From Acidobacteria bacterium 28-1 (GTDB taxonomy: Bacteria; Acidobacteriota; Blastocatellia; Pyrinomonadales; Pyrinomonadaceae), in NCBI GenBank assembly GCA_002050365.1, contig MWYZ01000031.1:1-43108 (forward strand): a stretch of DNA of 43,108 nucleotides, in the 5' to 3' direction. The position numbers and the translations under genes were made by a program. Below, piece after piece: positions 1 to 9,498 of the stretch. Within the stretch, counting starts at the first letter, position 1. Each line of letters opens with the position of its first letter. The notes under the pieces were generated by a model. The model had not been told where the DNA came from, ran no database searches, and saw only the letters and a list, made by a program, of their open reading frames with translations.

Positions 1-165
1 TGGCGCGAAGTCGAATACAAAGAGTTACGCCGTAAGTTTTTGCTCGCCGCCGTCTTTTCATTGCCGGTTTTGGTCATTGCGATGTCGCATGGCTCGATTG
101 AGTTTCTGAACTTTCCGGGAGTCAATTGGCTGCAATTTGCTTTGACCGTTGTTTCTCGGCATTGA
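1..165 (+). pseudogene. 3'-truncated copper-type P-ATPase fragment
   Basis: The frame is open from the window edge and ends at a TGA at 163-165. Its residues (ELRRKFLLAAVFSLPVLVIA, then NWLQFALT) match the first transmembrane part of CopA-type heavy-metal P1B ATPases, where a family member would continue with a TPV-type helix. Similarity stops at about base 147, where the sequence becomes the inside of a transposase gene on the other strand. The membrane channel, phosphorylation and ATP-binding domains that should follow are absent, so this is a broken gene; its 5' part lies outside the window. The family call rests on about 48 residues and is moderately sure. Confidence 0.6.
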
Positions 166-619
166 CAGGTCTTTGTAACTCTCTTTCGGTGGCATCCAGA
201 CTCAAGGTTGCTCCGCCTTCTGTGGCTTGAATTGTTTGGCTTACAAGTTCTCCGTGGCGCTCGGGTTTCATTCCCAAATCGCGCAGAGTTTTCTGCAAAA
301 CAAGCAGAAGGCGATGAATCCAGTAATTGGTTTGCGGTTGGCTCAAACCGAATTGTAAGCCGTGCATTGTTTGCAACTGAAATGTTTTTTGATAAATCAG
401 AACGAACAATAACTTATCGCTAATTTCCGTCAATTTTGCCTTTCTGCCGCCTCCCTTTGCTCGTTGTTTTTTCTTTTTAGTCGCTTTCGGTTTCGGTGTG
501 GAAGAAAGTTGATAACACTTTTCAAAGGTTGGCAGCAAGGTTTGAAATTCTTCATCGGTCAATCCTGTTGCCGCCAAAAACTCTTTCGGCTTTCCTTTTA
601 ACTCAACATATCTTAACAT
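122..619 (-). pseudogene. IS5-type (DDE_Tnp_4) transposase, C-terminally truncated
   Basis: The N-terminus is intact and typical of the HTH_Tnp_4/DDE_Tnp_4 group: MLRYVELKGKPKEFLAATGL, a lysine-rich stretch, then a helix-turn-helix region around residues 60-110. The first catalytic aspartate lies in SLDATERELQRP near residue 143. Complete relatives continue after NAEKQR with YSGKKKRHT and the remaining DDE residues. Here the frame instead runs into the copper ATPase fragment (codons for SKQIAAN) and stops. About half of the protein is missing, so it cannot transpose by itself. The truncation point at about 145-148 is the same as the end of the ATPase fragment, which points to one deletion or recombination event. 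Confidence 0.8.
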
Positions 620-650
620 TTACACAGTTTAATTGATTTTACTTATTTCC
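145..650 (-). mobile_element. Remnant of an IS5-family insertion sequence
   Basis: This stretch holds the 5' half of the transposase plus a short AT-rich leader (about 620-650), where the outer end of the element should lie. The opposite end is missing because the element is cut inside the transposase gene. No matching terminal inverted repeat or target duplication can be assigned, so both boundaries are approximate. Confidence 0.5.
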
Positions 651-654
651 GATA

Positions 655-2355
655 ATGTCTAATGTTTTTGACTTAGGCAACCCAGGCTTACGAATTAGAG
701 GTTATTCAGGAGCCGACATACCAGTCGCGCCCGGAACCGATGCCCGCACTGTTTTGCCTGATTCGGCTATCCTTAATGTCAAGGCTAATCAGGCGAATCC
801 GGATACTTTGGTCGAGGGTGGAGTCGCCGAATTTGAAATAGCCAATCCGACCATTGCGCTGAAAGGTTCGGACACGGCTCACGCGCCGTATATTAACGTG
901 CTGGTAAGTACGACTGGATTTAGCAATATCAGGTTTAGAGCTAATGTGCGAGACTTAAGTACGGTGAATGATGCCGTGCAACAAGTTGCCGTGCAGTATC
1001 GTACCGACGAGACACCAGGAACACCTTTTATTGACGTTCCGGAAGCGTATATCGCAGATGCGACGCAAGGCGGGACAGCCACGCTGGTTACGGCGATTGA
1101 TTTGATTCTACCGGCTGCAACCAACAATGTCGCTGATCTAGAGATAAGAGTAATGACGGTCAATGCGGTTGGAGACGATGAATGGATCGGCATTGATGAT
1201 ATTAGTGTAACAGGGATGACAGGGGGGCCAACTCCGACACCGACGCCGACACCGAATCCAACTCCAATTCCGACACCTACGCCAACTCCAACTCCGGTAG
1301 CTACTCCAACGCCGACTCCGACTCCAACTCCGGTAGCTACGCCGACACCTACGCCAACTTCAACTCCGACACCGACTCCGGGTGGTGGTACTTGCACGCC
1401 AAGCACGACCGTCTCTGAGGGAGATTTATTCCCGGGCGGTATTCCTTCCTTTGGAGTATCGAGCGGACCAGGCTCGGTGACGGTTGACCATGTCAATGCG
1501 GGAAGCGGTTTGCAATCACTGACGGTTGTTCCTGGTTCAGTAGTCAATGCGGTAGTCAATATACCGGCATTCGCGCCCGGCACGACCGCTCCGGTAGTGG
1601 TAACGTTCACAGCAATTAATCCGGCGCTCCCGGTAGATTTCACGTTACGGGCGGGAAGCCAGTTCCACGCCGCCTTTATACGCGTAAGATGCGGGACAGT
1701 GACGCCGACAACCAACACCTTTAGTGGACAGGCGACCGGCATCCAAGCGAACGTGACTATTCCACCAGCAGCAACGGTCACGACCGTTGTCGCCCAGACG
1801 GATCCTCTTCCACCCGGTGGCGGAGCGGGCAATAGTGGACCGGGCATGATGTTTATAAGACAGGTGGAGCAAGGCAGTGTTATATTGGGCGGAGTGGGAA
1901 CACTTAATACCTTACAGACTGGAGCCATCTCTGCATTCACTGCGGGTGGACCTGCGGCAAATAGGCCGGATTCAAGTCAGTCGCGAGCCACTGTCGCTAA
2001 TCTGGATGCATCGATACTTGGCAATAGCATTGGCGCCACCCTTGTACAGGCAGAGTCTGTGTGCGCGTGTAGTATACCTACGCCGATTTGTTCCCCCAGA
2101 ACCATGATCGGTGGCCTTGTAATCAATGGAACAGCCATAAATTTGTCGACTACGTCTGTGGTCAACCTCAGGGTAGGAGGACTTTCAACTGGAGATATAA
2201 TTGGACAAGTCTTCATTAACCAATCGACGACGACCGGCACCGGGCAAATGAGGGCTAATACAATCAACGCCCTGCGCATCAACTTTACAGCTGGCGAGTT
2301 AGCGGGGACGAATATTATTATCGCTCAGGCGTATTCGGATATTAACTGCGGATAG
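655..2355 (+). CDS. Secreted-type protein with Pro-Thr linker, probably missing its 5' end
   Basis: The 566-residue protein has three parts. Residues about 1-188 form a beta-rich domain ending in [14 protein letters not shown], a segment I associate with extracellular multidomain proteins. Residues about 190-246 are a low-complexity linker of PTPTP units with PVAT interruptions. The rest (about 247-566) is a Gly/Thr/Val-rich, Cys-poor domain I do not recognise. Architecture and composition suggest an exported surface protein, yet the N-terminus [20 protein letters not shown] has no signal peptide and no clear ribosome-binding site lies before the ATG. The IS remnant ends just upstream, so the original 5' end may have been lost. 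Function unknown. The long frame on the opposite strand is a shadow of the PT repeat. Confidence 0.6.
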   Translation: MSNVFDLGNPGLRIRGYSGADIPVAPGTDARTVLPDSAILNVKANQANPDTLVEGGVAEFEIANPTIALKGSDTAHAPYINVLVSTTGFSNIRFRANVRDLSTVNDAVQQVAVQYRTDETPGTPFIDVPEAYIADATQGGTATLVTAIDLILPAATNNVADLEIRVMTVNAVGDDEWIGIDDISVTGMTGGPTPTPTPTPNPTPIPTPTPTPTPVATPTPTPTPTPVATPTPTPTSTPTPTPGGGTCTPSTTVSEGDLFPGGIPSFGVSSGPGSVTVDHVNAGSGLQSLTVVPGSVVNAVVNIPAFAPGTTAPVVVTFTAINPALPVDFTLRAGSQFHAAFIRVRCGTVTPTTNTFSGQATGIQANVTIPPAATVTTVVAQTDPLPPGGGAGNSGPGMMFIRQVEQGSVILGGVGTLNTLQTGAISAFTAGGPAANRPDSSQSRATVANLDASILGNSIGATLVQAESVCACSIPTPICSPRTMIGGLVINGTAINLSTTSVVNLRVGGLSTGDIIGQVFINQSTTTGTGQMRANTINALRINFTAGELAGTNIIIAQAYSDINCG

Positions 2356-2713
2356 AGTAAGAACAGATCGTATTTCAGAATCCTTTGCCCAAGCCCGGCA
2401 ACAAAAAAGAGCAGGGTTTGGCATAAAATGAAAAGGTCGGAGTCATATAAATTTATATGACTCCGACCTTTTCATTTTTACTGGCGTTTCAAGATAAAAC
2501 CGGTTCACTTTCGAGATAAAGAGGTTCTGCAAGCACATTACACACCGCCAATATTCGGGTGCGATGTAGTATTATAACTAACCAGCCTGAACACGAGGGT
2601 AGGGAGCCATAGGAGCAATAGAATTACAAAATGATACACCCGCTTCGGAAGATTTAGACGGAGCGGGTAGAACTGAAGATATTGCGACAGCAAATATTTT
2701 CACTAACTAAAAT
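2356..2713. other. Gene-free gap with two hairpins
   Basis: About 360 bases separate the secreted-protein gene from the broken polyphosphate kinase gene. The gap holds the perfect palindrome at 2425-2478 and otherwise non-repetitive sequence. A short stop-bounded frame with no start codon (about 2600-2708) reads as acidic residues including DLDGAG, weakly like a VCBS/FG-GAP repeat. It is too short to call a gene. Confidence 0.5.
2425..2478. terminator. Perfect 54-bp palindrome, likely bidirectional terminator
   Basis: The two 27-base arms are exact reverse complements with no spacer (centre 2451/2452). The GC-containing part of each arm is flanked by A and T runs. It lies 70 bases after the stop of the secreted-protein gene and would form a very stable hairpin followed by T residues on either strand. 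A spacer-less palindrome of this length is unusual for a simple terminator and could also be a joint between inverted copies. Confidence 0.7.
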
Positions 2714-3246
2714 AAAAGGTGGGTCGCTAAAACCACCCACCTTTTTGCTGGTCGGTTTTCCGTCCGTCCGACCACGTGTGATATTTGCTTGGTTCCGCTT
2801 CTGGGTTTTCTGCCGCGCGATTCGGTTTCGACCACGGCGCGGTTATACCAACTGCGGTCAAAGAAAACGAGTTCGCCGCGATTCGGTAATTGTTCGATAT
2901 AACGCTGAAAATACCATTGTCCGGTTTCTTCCTCGGTCGGTTTCGGCAAAGCGACGACAGGCAAAGTACGCGGATTGAGATGTTCGATAAACCGCCGAAT
3001 CGTGCCGTCTTTGCCCGCCGCGTCGCACCCTTCAAAGATGATGGCGATGCGCCGTTTCTTTTCTTGTACCCAACGCTGCATTTTGACGAGTTCGATTTGC
3101 AGTTTTTCGAGTTCTTCCTCATATTTCAAAAGCGCGGCAATTTTTTTCGTGTCAATATTTCTTCCCTTGAGTTTTTCAACAAAACCCGTCTGCGAACGCA
3201 CCAAAAGCAAATCTTTCAATGTCAGATAAACCTCGCGCTTCTGCAA
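2707..3246 (-). pseudogene. Polyphosphate kinase 2 (PPK2), 3'-truncated
   Basis: PPK2 enzymes transfer phosphate between polyphosphate and nucleotides. The recognisable part includes [16 protein letters not shown], a Walker A loop GCDAAGKDG, the lid-proximal [16 protein letters not shown], the segment QWYFQRYI and a Walker B motif [13 protein letters not shown]. Intact family members continue for roughly another 100 residues. Here similarity stops after VVE at about base 2826 and 38 unrelated residues follow to a stop. Part of the catalytic domain is missing, so the product is probably inactive. The start is uncertain: the only plausible initiation codon after the hslO stop is a TTG at 3246. 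Close spacing to hslO on the same strand suggests former co-transcription. Confidence 0.75.
2714..2746. terminator. Bidirectional hairpin terminator
   Basis: Arms AAAAGGTGGGT (2714-2724) and ACCCACCTTTT (2735-2745) pair exactly around a 10-base loop and give a U tract on both strands. On the minus strand it closes the broken polyphosphate kinase reading frame. Confidence 0.7.
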
Positions 3247-3285
3247 TTCATCAACGTCTTTCGCCTCAACTTTCCCGTTTAGCTT

Positions 3286-4164
3286 TTAAAGCATTTTCCG
3301 CAAATCGTTTTCATCAAGCGTGTAAAGCTCATTACAAAAACCGCACGTCATTTTTGCCCCTTTGTCTTCTTCGAGCATCGCTTCGACTTCTTTTTTGCCG
3401 AGCGAACTGATTAGTGAAACAGCGCGTTCAAATGAACAATTGCAGGCAAATTCGATTTCCTTTTCTTCTAAAATTTCAAAATCAATTTCGCCCAAAGCAA
3501 ATTTTACAAGCTCCTTTGGTGTTGCACCGTTATTTATAACGCTTGTGATATGCGGCGCGCGGCGTATTGTATCTTCAATTATCGTGATGATGTGTTCGTT
3601 TGCGCCCGGCATCATTTGAATCATCACGCCGCCGGAAGCCGTAACGAAAGGTTCTTGATTTTGCAGTAGAACTCCTAATAAAACAGCTGACGGAATTTGC
3701 TCAGATTTTGCCAGATAATAAGCGAAATCTTCGGCAATCTCGCCCGATATGATTGGCACAGAGCCGACGTAAGGTTCGCGGTGAAGTCCGATTTCATAAC
3801 CCGATTCGCGGATGACATAAAACATTCCTTCGCCGATAATTCCCTTTACGTCAAATTTTCCGTCGTCATTCGGTGGCAGTTCAGCGTGCGGATTTTTCAC
3901 ATATCCGCGCACTCTGCCTTCGGCGTTCGCTTCGGCTACAATTCCTTTTATCGCGCCATCCGATTCAATTTTCACGGTCAAACGGTCAAAGTCTTTGAGG
4001 CTTGAACCAAGCAGGAGAGTTCCTGTTAAAACACGACCGAGAGCAGCGGAAACCGTCGGTGAAGTTTCGTGTCGGCGCACCGCTTCTTTAACTATATCTG
4101 TGGAGATTGCCGCCATTATCCGCACTGTTCCGTCGGCGGCTGTCCCGTGTACGAGTTTATCCAT
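3286..4164 (-). CDS. hslO: Hsp33 redox-regulated chaperone
   Basis: Hsp33 is a cytoplasmic holdase that switches on when oxidation removes zinc from four cysteines. All four ligands are visible in the 292-residue product: C241 and C243 in ACNCSF, and C274 and C277 in MTCGFCNELY. The N-terminal part carries the typical DGTVRIMAA, and the middle carries GGVMIQMMPG. I chose the ATG giving MDKLVHGTAADG because family members start there. A TTG 13 codons upstream (4203) would also be in frame. It is divergent from nrdJ, and the truncated ppk2 lies directly downstream. Confidence 0.93.
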   Translation of the reverse strand: MDKLVHGTAADGTVRIMAAISTDIVKEAVRRHETSPTVSAALGRVLTGTLLLGSSLKDFDRLTVKIESDGAIKGIVAEANAEGRVRGYVKNPHAELPPNDDGKFDVKGIIGEGMFYVIRESGYEIGLHREPYVGSVPIISGEIAEDFAYYLAKSEQIPSAVLLGVLLQNQEPFVTASGGVMIQMMPGANEHIITIIEDTIRRAPHITSVINNGATPKELVKFALGEIDFEILEEKEIEFACNCSFERAVSLISSLGKKEVEAMLEEDKGAKMTCGFCNELYTLDENDLRKML

Positions 4165-4278
4165 AAGTGATATATTCTCAAAAAATTCATTCGTAAAAGT
4201 CAAACTTCCATTCGAGCTTAAAATTAATCGCCACCGAAAAAAATTTCAAACGCGAAACTTAAGGTTTTACTTTAAGTT

Positions 4279-4325
4279 ACACGACATTTTGGTAAAATTT
4301 TTATGACAGGCACAATATATTGTGC
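4279..4325. promoter_or_regulatory. Tandem NrdR boxes upstream of nrdJ
   Basis: GCACAATATATTGTGC at 4310-4325 is a perfect 16-bp palindrome and close to the known NrdR box (ACACWATATATWGTGT type). A second, degenerate copy, ACACGACATTTTGGTA at 4279-4294, matches it at 11 of 16 positions. The copies are 31 bp apart start to start, the spacing at which NrdR normally binds paired boxes on one DNA face. The pair ends 9 bp before the -35 element of the nrdJ promoter. This predicts nucleotide-responsive repression of nrdJ. Confidence 0.75.
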
Positions 4326-4334
4326 ATTTTTTTG

Positions 4335-4364
4335 TTGACAACTGATTTTGAATTCGGGTATATT
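4335..4364 (+). promoter_or_regulatory. Sigma-70-type promoter of nrdJ
   Basis: A perfect -35 TTGACA (4335-4340) is followed after 18 bases by TATATT (4359-4364). Transcription would start near 4371 and leave a leader of about 150 nt before the ATG. I saw no cobalamin riboswitch core in this leader. Confidence 0.7.
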
Positions 4365-4518
4365 GCTTCTCACTTGAGAAAAAAACCAAACAAACTTTCT
4401 CTAGTTAAGTTCAAAATACGTTCTTCCAAACCCGCATTATTTAATGCAAGAAACGAGCAAAAAAATTAAAATATAAACTAGCTGTCTCTGTTAGAGGCGC
4501 GAGGAATGGTGATTAAAA

Positions 4519-7500
4519 ATGAGTACAGTCTTTGAGCCTGTGGTGTCGGATAATGTTGTCGCTAACAACGGAAAATCAAACGGAAACGGCACGGGGACTT
4601 CCCGTGGGCGTGAGATTAAACCAATCAGTTTGAACGGTCAGAAAGTCGTCAGCAAACGCTATTCGCTGAAAGATGCGAAAGGCGACGCGCTCGAAACTTG
4701 GTCGGACATTGCGCGGCGCGTCGTCGGACACGTCTCGCGTGCCGAGCAAGACCTAGGTATGCGCGATTATTTCTACAATTCGATGTTGGAAATAATGCTC
4801 AACCGCGAATTTATCCCGAATACGCCATGCCTCGTTAACGCCGGCAAACCGAAGGGACAACTCGCCGCGTGCTTCGTTTTAAATGTTCCCGATTCGATTG
4901 AAGGCATTATGGAACACGCCCAGGCAGCGGCAATTATTCACCAAACCGGCGGCGGAACGGGAATGACTTACGAATTTCTTCGTCCGGCGGGCGCGATGGT
5001 TAATTCGACACGCGGCGTGGCTTCCGGTCCGGTTTCGTTTATGAATATCGTCAACACGATGACCGAAGTCGTCAAACAAGGCGGCGTTCGTCGCGGCGCA
5101 AATATGGGAATGATGCGCTGCCTTGCCGGAGACACGATGATTTCGACTATTGAAGGGCGCGTCGAGATAAAAGATTTAGTCGGAAAGCGTCCATATCTCT
5201 ACTGCACAGACGGCAAAAAAGTGCGTGTTCGTCAGGCAGATAAAGTCTTCTCCAACGGAATCCGTGAAACAATCAGAGTTTGGTTTGACGACGACACTCA
5301 TCTTGACTGCACACCCGACCACCCGATTTTATTAGCTGATTGTCAAACTTATCGTGAAGCGGGTAAATTGCAATTCGGCGATTCGGTGGCGGCATTTCAT
5401 AAGCGGCTCGTCAATAGTCGTTTTTATGTCGGAATTACGGGAACGCGGTCGGGTATTGCCGAACATATCGCCGTTGCCGAAATGAAATACGGCGTTTCTC
5501 CGACGGCGGGCGGGCGCAATCGCCAGCCGGAAGATACGATTGTGCATCATATCGACCACAATCCGCTTAACAATTCGCCGGAGAATTTAGAGTTGATGAC
5601 AATTCGTGAACACGGCGTTCATCACGGCTCGAACGACCCGAAGTTTATCGCTCACCGCGAGCGCATTGCCGCCGACCGTAAAGGCAAAACTTGGGATGAA
5701 TACTACGGAGTTGAAAAAGCCGCGAGTTTGCGCGAGCGGAAGCGCAGGCGAATGACGGGACAAAAATCTTGGAACGCAAATTTAACGGGTGAAAATTACA
5801 CGGCTCATTATCCAAACGGTTTCGGCAATCAACATCGCGCTCCGAATCATAAAGTCGTGCGCGTCGAATCGCTCGGCAAACAAGAAGTTTTTGACGTTTC
5901 AATGCCGGAGTTTCATAATTTTGTCGCCAACGGAGTTTTCGTTCATAACTGCACGCATCCAGATCTGCTTCGTTTTATCCACGCTAAAAACGACCAACAT
6001 TCGCTGACTAATTTTAATATCTCGGTGAATGTTACCGATAAATTCTTGGAAGCGGTAGATAACAAAGTGTGGTTTCAGACCGAATTTGACGGCGAAGCGT
6101 GGACGCAGCCGGTTTTCGATGCGGTAACGGGAACGGATTACGTCGTCTATCGCCGACCGAATGGCGAAACTGTAACTTTTGCCGACAAACTCGCGTTTGA
6201 AAACGCCGATTTGTCCGAATGCAAAATTGAAGAGCCGCCCGCGCCCGGAATGGTTTACGCACCGGACATTTGGAATCGAATTATCGCTTCGGCGCACAAA
6301 TACGCCGAACCCGGAATCGCGTTTATTGACCAGGTAAATCGCCATAATCATATGATTGCTTCGATGGGCGCGATTTACGCGAGCAACCCTTGTGTTACAG
6401 GCGAGACTTTGGTAGCAGTAGCTGACGGGCGGGGTAATGTGCCGATAAAAGAACTAGCCGATGCAGGTCAGGATGTTTCGGTTTATGCGTTAAATGAAAG
6501 CGGTCAAATTGTTATTCGCACGATGCGTAATCCGCGAATTACGGGACATAAGAAAGCAGTCTATAAGGTTACTTTGGACGATGGCTCGATTATCAAAACG
6601 ACGGCTAATCACAAACTTTTGATTAGAGGCGGCGATTATAAACGAGTTGACGAATTGCAAAAAGGCGACAGCCTGCACATTATGACGCGCTTTCACGCCT
6701 CGCTCAAAGATTTGTTTCCTGCCGCCAATTCACGCTCACAGGATTATATTTGGGTAAATAGCGGCGGACAGAAAACTCATAAAGCCGAACACCGGCTCAT
6801 CGCGCAATTTCATCAAAATTTGGAATATATTCCGTCAGGTCACGTCGTTCATCATAAGGATTTTAATGCTCAAAATAACAGCCCTGAAAATTTGCAAGTG
6901 ATGTCCGTGCAAGCGCACGACCGTCTGCACGGAGATGCGATGAAAGGGGCGAACAATCCGATGGTTCGCGCTCAAACCGAATGGAGCGCGGAGAAATGGG
7001 CGGACTATCGCAAAAATATGTCTGTCGCCGTCAGCGGTGAAAACAACGGTAGATTCAGCGGTTTCAGCAATGAAGACTTGAAAGTCTGCGCGTTGGAATT
7101 GACAAGACAATTGGGACGCAGGTTTTCGGCAAAAGAATGGGCAACGTATGCGGGGACGCGCGGATTGCCGACTCAATTCTCAAAATGGCGCAATGACCAT
7201 TTGGGCGGTTTGCTCGGTTTGGCAAAATGGGCAGCGGCGGAACTGAGTTTTGAACACGCCGACAAAGACCCGCGTTCTGTGCGGCTTTATTTGGATTTGA
7301 CGGCGCAAGGTTACGATTGCGTGTTCGTTGACGGTTGTGTTCACATCAACAAAAAATGCGAAGTTTGTGGCGTTCCTTTCATAACCAAACCGTTTTGCCG
7401 AGAAAGCGGTGTTTGTTCATCGGTTTGCGCTTTGAACTCTTATCGAAACACAGTTCCGAATTGGGAAGCCGACCGACTTGCCAACTCGAAAGCCGGACAC

Positions 7501-9381
7501 GAGAGAAGAAAAGCCAAACTCAGAGCCGAACAAGTGGAGGTATTTTTGGACTGTCAAGCCTCCGGCACAGCGAATAAGAGGGATTGGACAGAGGCGTGTA
7601 AAGCGAAAGGAATCAGTTTCGAGATTTCCAGAAAAACAAGTCCGTTTCGCACTTACGCATCCTTAAAGGAAGCCGCTTCGATGACCAATCACAAAGTCGT
7701 TTCGGTCGTTTTCGATGGCGAAGAAACCGTCTATAACGGCACGGTGGACGAGTTTCATAACTTCTTTATCGGCGGATTTGAATCGCTTACCGAACACGGA
7801 AAACCAATGTTTTCATATATTAACAACCGGCAGTGTGGTGAACAATTCCTCCACTTTTCCAATTCGTGCAATCTCGGAAGCGTTGATTTATCAAAGTTTT
7901 ACAAGCAAGTCGGAAGCGGCGCAAATCCTGATGAAAGTATCGAATGGGAACGCCTTGCGCGAGTTACGCAGCTCAGCACGCAGTTTCTCGATAATGTCAT
8001 TGACGCGGGCGATTTTCCGCTCGACGATATTGATGATGTCGTGAAAAGAACTCGCCCGGTCGGTTTGGGAATTATGGGTTTTGCCGATTTGTGTTTGAAA
8101 TTGCAAATCACTTACGGCGAACAGGATTCGATTGATTTAATGGATAAGGTGATGGGTTTTGTCCGGCGAGAAGCTTGGAAAGCGTCTTTGAAAATAGGCG
8201 CGGAAAAAGGCGCGTTTCCCGAATTTGAAGCAAACCGCGAAGCCTACGCTAAATTTATTTACGATGAAATCGGCATCTCGCGTGATACGCCTTTGACACC
8301 GCGCAATTATGAAACAACAACCATTGCACCGACCGGAACCATTAGTTTAGTCGCCGAAACTTCATCGGGTTGCGAGCCGAATTTCTCTTGGGCGTATGTC
8401 CGCCAAGATACAATTGGAACGCGCACCTATGTTCACACATTGGCAGCGGAAGCGTTGGGAATGGAAGTTGACCAAACCGACGAAGAATCAATCAAACGCG
8501 CCGCGCAGTTTGTCGTCGAGAACGAAGATAAACTGCCGCCGTATTTTATTTCAGCATTAAATATCACATCGAAACAGCACGTTCAAGTTCTCGCGGCGGC
8601 GCAACGCAATGTTGATAACTCCGTGTCGAAAACCTGCAACGGCGCGAAAGACGACACGATTGAATCGGTTGACGAGCTTTACCGCCTAGCGAGAGATTTG
8701 GGATGCAAATGTGTTTCGTATTATCGAGACGGCTCGCGCGACGGTCAAGTTTTAACTTCAATGAAAACTGAAAAAACCGAAGAAAAGAAAGCGGAAACGG
8801 TAGAGGTTGAAGAGATCGTCGTTGATGAATGCAACGAATTGACGACGCTCCAAACCGTTCCTCAAACAAAAACAGAAATGAGGAAGGCGGAAAAAATTGA
8901 CCGTCCGCGTGAACTGCAAGGCTCGACGTGGCGCATTCCTTTTGACAATGTAAATCTTTATGTAACGGTTAATCACGATGGCGAAGCAGTCTTGGAAGTT
9001 TTTGCGACCGGACCAATTTCCGAAGGTGTCGGATTGCTGGCTTCAAGAATGCTGCGCGGCGGATTCGATGTCAAAGAAGTCGCCCGCAGTTTGAATAAAG
9101 TTACGGGAACACACGCCGTTTGGTTTAACGAACGGCTCTTAACATCGCCCGAACAAGCCATCGCCGAGTGTTTGCTTTTGACCGACCGGCGCTTGAAAAA
9201 TTTACCTGCTTCGGAAAGACAGATAGACAAGGCAACAAATGTATTGGAAACAGCCGTGAACAATCAAACAGAAACGAAAATGTCGAGTCTGATTGGAACC
9301 TGTCCCGAATGCAAAGGACAACTCGAACACGCTTCGGGCTGCGACTTCTGCCGCGATTGTGGTTACTCAAAATGCAAATAG
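4519..9381 (+). CDS. nrdJ: B12-dependent ribonucleotide reductase with two inteins
   Basis: This class II enzyme reduces ribonucleotides to deoxyribonucleotides for DNA synthesis using adenosylcobalamin. The 1620-codon frame contains two in-frame inteins (residues 201-477 and 625-1105). Splicing them out leaves about 862 residues, normal for NrdJ. Extein landmarks are [19 protein letters not shown], the specificity region [18 protein letters not shown], the active-site strand [41 protein letters not shown], a TSCPD-like domain with [20 protein letters not shown], and a C-terminal zinc motif [10 protein letters not shown]...[12 protein letters not shown]. Both inteins sit at highly conserved sites. 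Regulation is probably by NrdR through the boxes just upstream. Confidence 0.95.
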   Translation: MSTVFEPVVSDNVVANNGKSNGNGTGTSRGREIKPISLNGQKVVSKRYSLKDAKGDALETWSDIARRVVGHVSRAEQDLGMRDYFYNSMLEIMLNREFIPNTPCLVNAGKPKGQLAACFVLNVPDSIEGIMEHAQAAAIIHQTGGGTGMTYEFLRPAGAMVNSTRGVASGPVSFMNIVNTMTEVVKQGGVRRGANMGMMRCLAGDTMISTIEGRVEIKDLVGKRPYLYCTDGKKVRVRQADKVFSNGIRETIRVWFDDDTHLDCTPDHPILLADCQTYREAGKLQFGDSVAAFHKRLVNSRFYVGITGTRSGIAEHIAVAEMKYGVSPTAGGRNRQPEDTIVHHIDHNPLNNSPENLELMTIREHGVHHGSNDPKFIAHRERIAADRKGKTWDEYYGVEKAASLRERKRRRMTGQKSWNANLTGENYTAHYPNGFGNQHRAPNHKVVRVESLGKQEVFDVSMPEFHNFVANGVFVHNCTHPDLLRFIHAKNDQHSLTNFNISVNVTDKFLEAVDNKVWFQTEFDGEAWTQPVFDAVTGTDYVVYRRPNGETVTFADKLAFENADLSECKIEEPPAPGMVYAPDIWNRIIASAHKYAEPGIAFIDQVNRHNHMIASMGAIYASNPCVTGETLVAVADGRGNVPIKELADAGQDVSVYALNESGQIVIRTMRNPRITGHKKAVYKVTLDDGSIIKTTANHKLLIRGGDYKRVDELQKGDSLHIMTRFHASLKDLFPAANSRSQDYIWVNSGGQKTHKAEHRLIAQFHQNLEYIPSGHVVHHKDFNAQNNSPENLQVMSVQAHDRLHGDAMKGANNPMVRAQTEWSAEKWADYRKNMSVAVSGENNGRFSGFSNEDLKVCALELTRQLGRRFSAKEWATYAGTRGLPTQFSKWRNDHLGGLLGLAKWAAAELSFEHADKDPRSVRLYLDLTAQGYDCVFVDGCVHINKKCEVCGVPFITKPFCRESGVCSSVCALNSYRNTVPNWEADRLANSKAGHERRKAKLRAEQVEVFLDCQASGTANKRDWTEACKAKGISFEISRKTSPFRTYASLKEAASMTNHKVVSVVFDGEETVYNGTVDEFHNFFIGGFESLTEHGKPMFSYINNRQCGEQFLHFSNSCNLGSVDLSKFYKQVGSGANPDESIEWERLARVTQLSTQFLDNVIDAGDFPLDDIDDVVKRTRPVGLGIMGFADLCLKLQITYGEQDSIDLMDKVMGFVRREAWKASLKIGAEKGAFPEFEANREAYAKFIYDEIGISRDTPLTPRNYETTTIAPTGTISLVAETSSGCEPNFSWAYVRQDTIGTRTYVHTLAAEALGMEVDQTDEESIKRAAQFVVENEDKLPPYFISALNITSKQHVQVLAAAQRNVDNSVSKTCNGAKDDTIESVDELYRLARDLGCKCVSYYRDGSRDGQVLTSMKTEKTEEKKAETVEVEEIVVDECNELTTLQTVPQTKTEMRKAEKIDRPRELQGSTWRIPFDNVNLYVTVNHDGEAVLEVFATGPISEGVGLLASRMLRGGFDVKEVARSLNKVTGTHAVWFNERLLTSPEQAIAECLLLTDRRLKNLPASERQIDKATNVLETAVNNQTETKMSSLIGTCPECKGQLEHASGCDFCRDCGYSKCK
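5119..5949 (+). other. Intein 1 of NrdJ with HNH homing endonuclease
   Basis: The 277-residue insertion begins at C201 ([10 protein letters not shown], block A) and ends at N477 in GVFVHN, followed by extein C478. Block B is TPDHPILL and block F is [15 protein letters not shown]. The Cys start, penultimate His, final Asn and +1 Cys fit a standard class 1 splicing mechanism, joining MMR to CTHPD. Between the splicing blocks lies an HNH nuclease signature, [19 protein letters not shown], followed by histidines HGVHHG and a basic tail (RERKRRRM). Both splicing and homing activity look intact. Confidence 0.9.
6391..7833 (+). other. Intein 2 of NrdJ, HNH type, ending in Gln
   Basis: The 481-residue insertion starts at C625 ([10 protein letters not shown]) and ends at Q1105 in SYINNRQ, followed by C1106 of CGEQFLHF. 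It splits the conserved NPCGEQ motif. Block B is [12 protein letters not shown], and block F is [16 protein letters not shown]. The terminal residue is Gln instead of the usual Asn and the penultimate residue is Arg instead of His; Gln-ended inteins are known but a minority. An HNH signature, [20 protein letters not shown], is followed by a long region with a DNA-binding look (residues about 850-960) and a cysteine cluster CEVCGVPF...[11 protein letters not shown] that may bind zinc. Confidence 0.88.
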
Positions 9382-9420
9382 ATTCAAGATTCAGAATTCA
9401 AGATTCATAATTGAAAATCG
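9381..9420 (+). repeat. Single heptad-repeat array after nrdJ
   Basis: Five 7-base units (GATTCAA, GATTCAG, AATTCAA, GATTCAT, AATTGAA) start at the last base of the nrdJ stop codon. No inverted partner was seen nearby. It belongs to the window-wide heptad family. Confidence 0.75.
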
Positions 9421-9498
9421 CAAGGATAATCGGCAATCAATTTCTTTCTGCCTAATTTGCTGTTCGCCGACCGTCTAGATTTAGTTTCTCGATTTTTT

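Noticed and set aside
879..1940. Long minus-strand frame of 353 codons rich in Gly and Val
   Set aside because: It is the reverse reading of the Pro-Thr repeat gene; the open length follows from the repeat composition.
2600..2708. Short acidic frame with DLDGAG resembling a VCBS/FG-GAP repeat
   Set aside because: No start codon, no ribosome-binding site and only about 35 residues; the similarity is too weak to call.
2727..3122. Alternative minus-strand frame overlapping ppk2
   Set aside because: It is out of frame with the clear kinase motifs over most of its length; only its last 30 residues lie beyond the truncation and match nothing I know.
2890..3282. Plus-strand frame of 130 codons opposite ppk2
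   Set aside because: It is a shadow of the kinase gene with no start signal and a phenylalanine-rich composition from the complementary strand.
4365..4518. Possible cobalamin riboswitch in the nrdJ leader
   Set aside because: I looked for the B12-box core and long paired elements and saw none; the leader is AT-rich with only short pairings.
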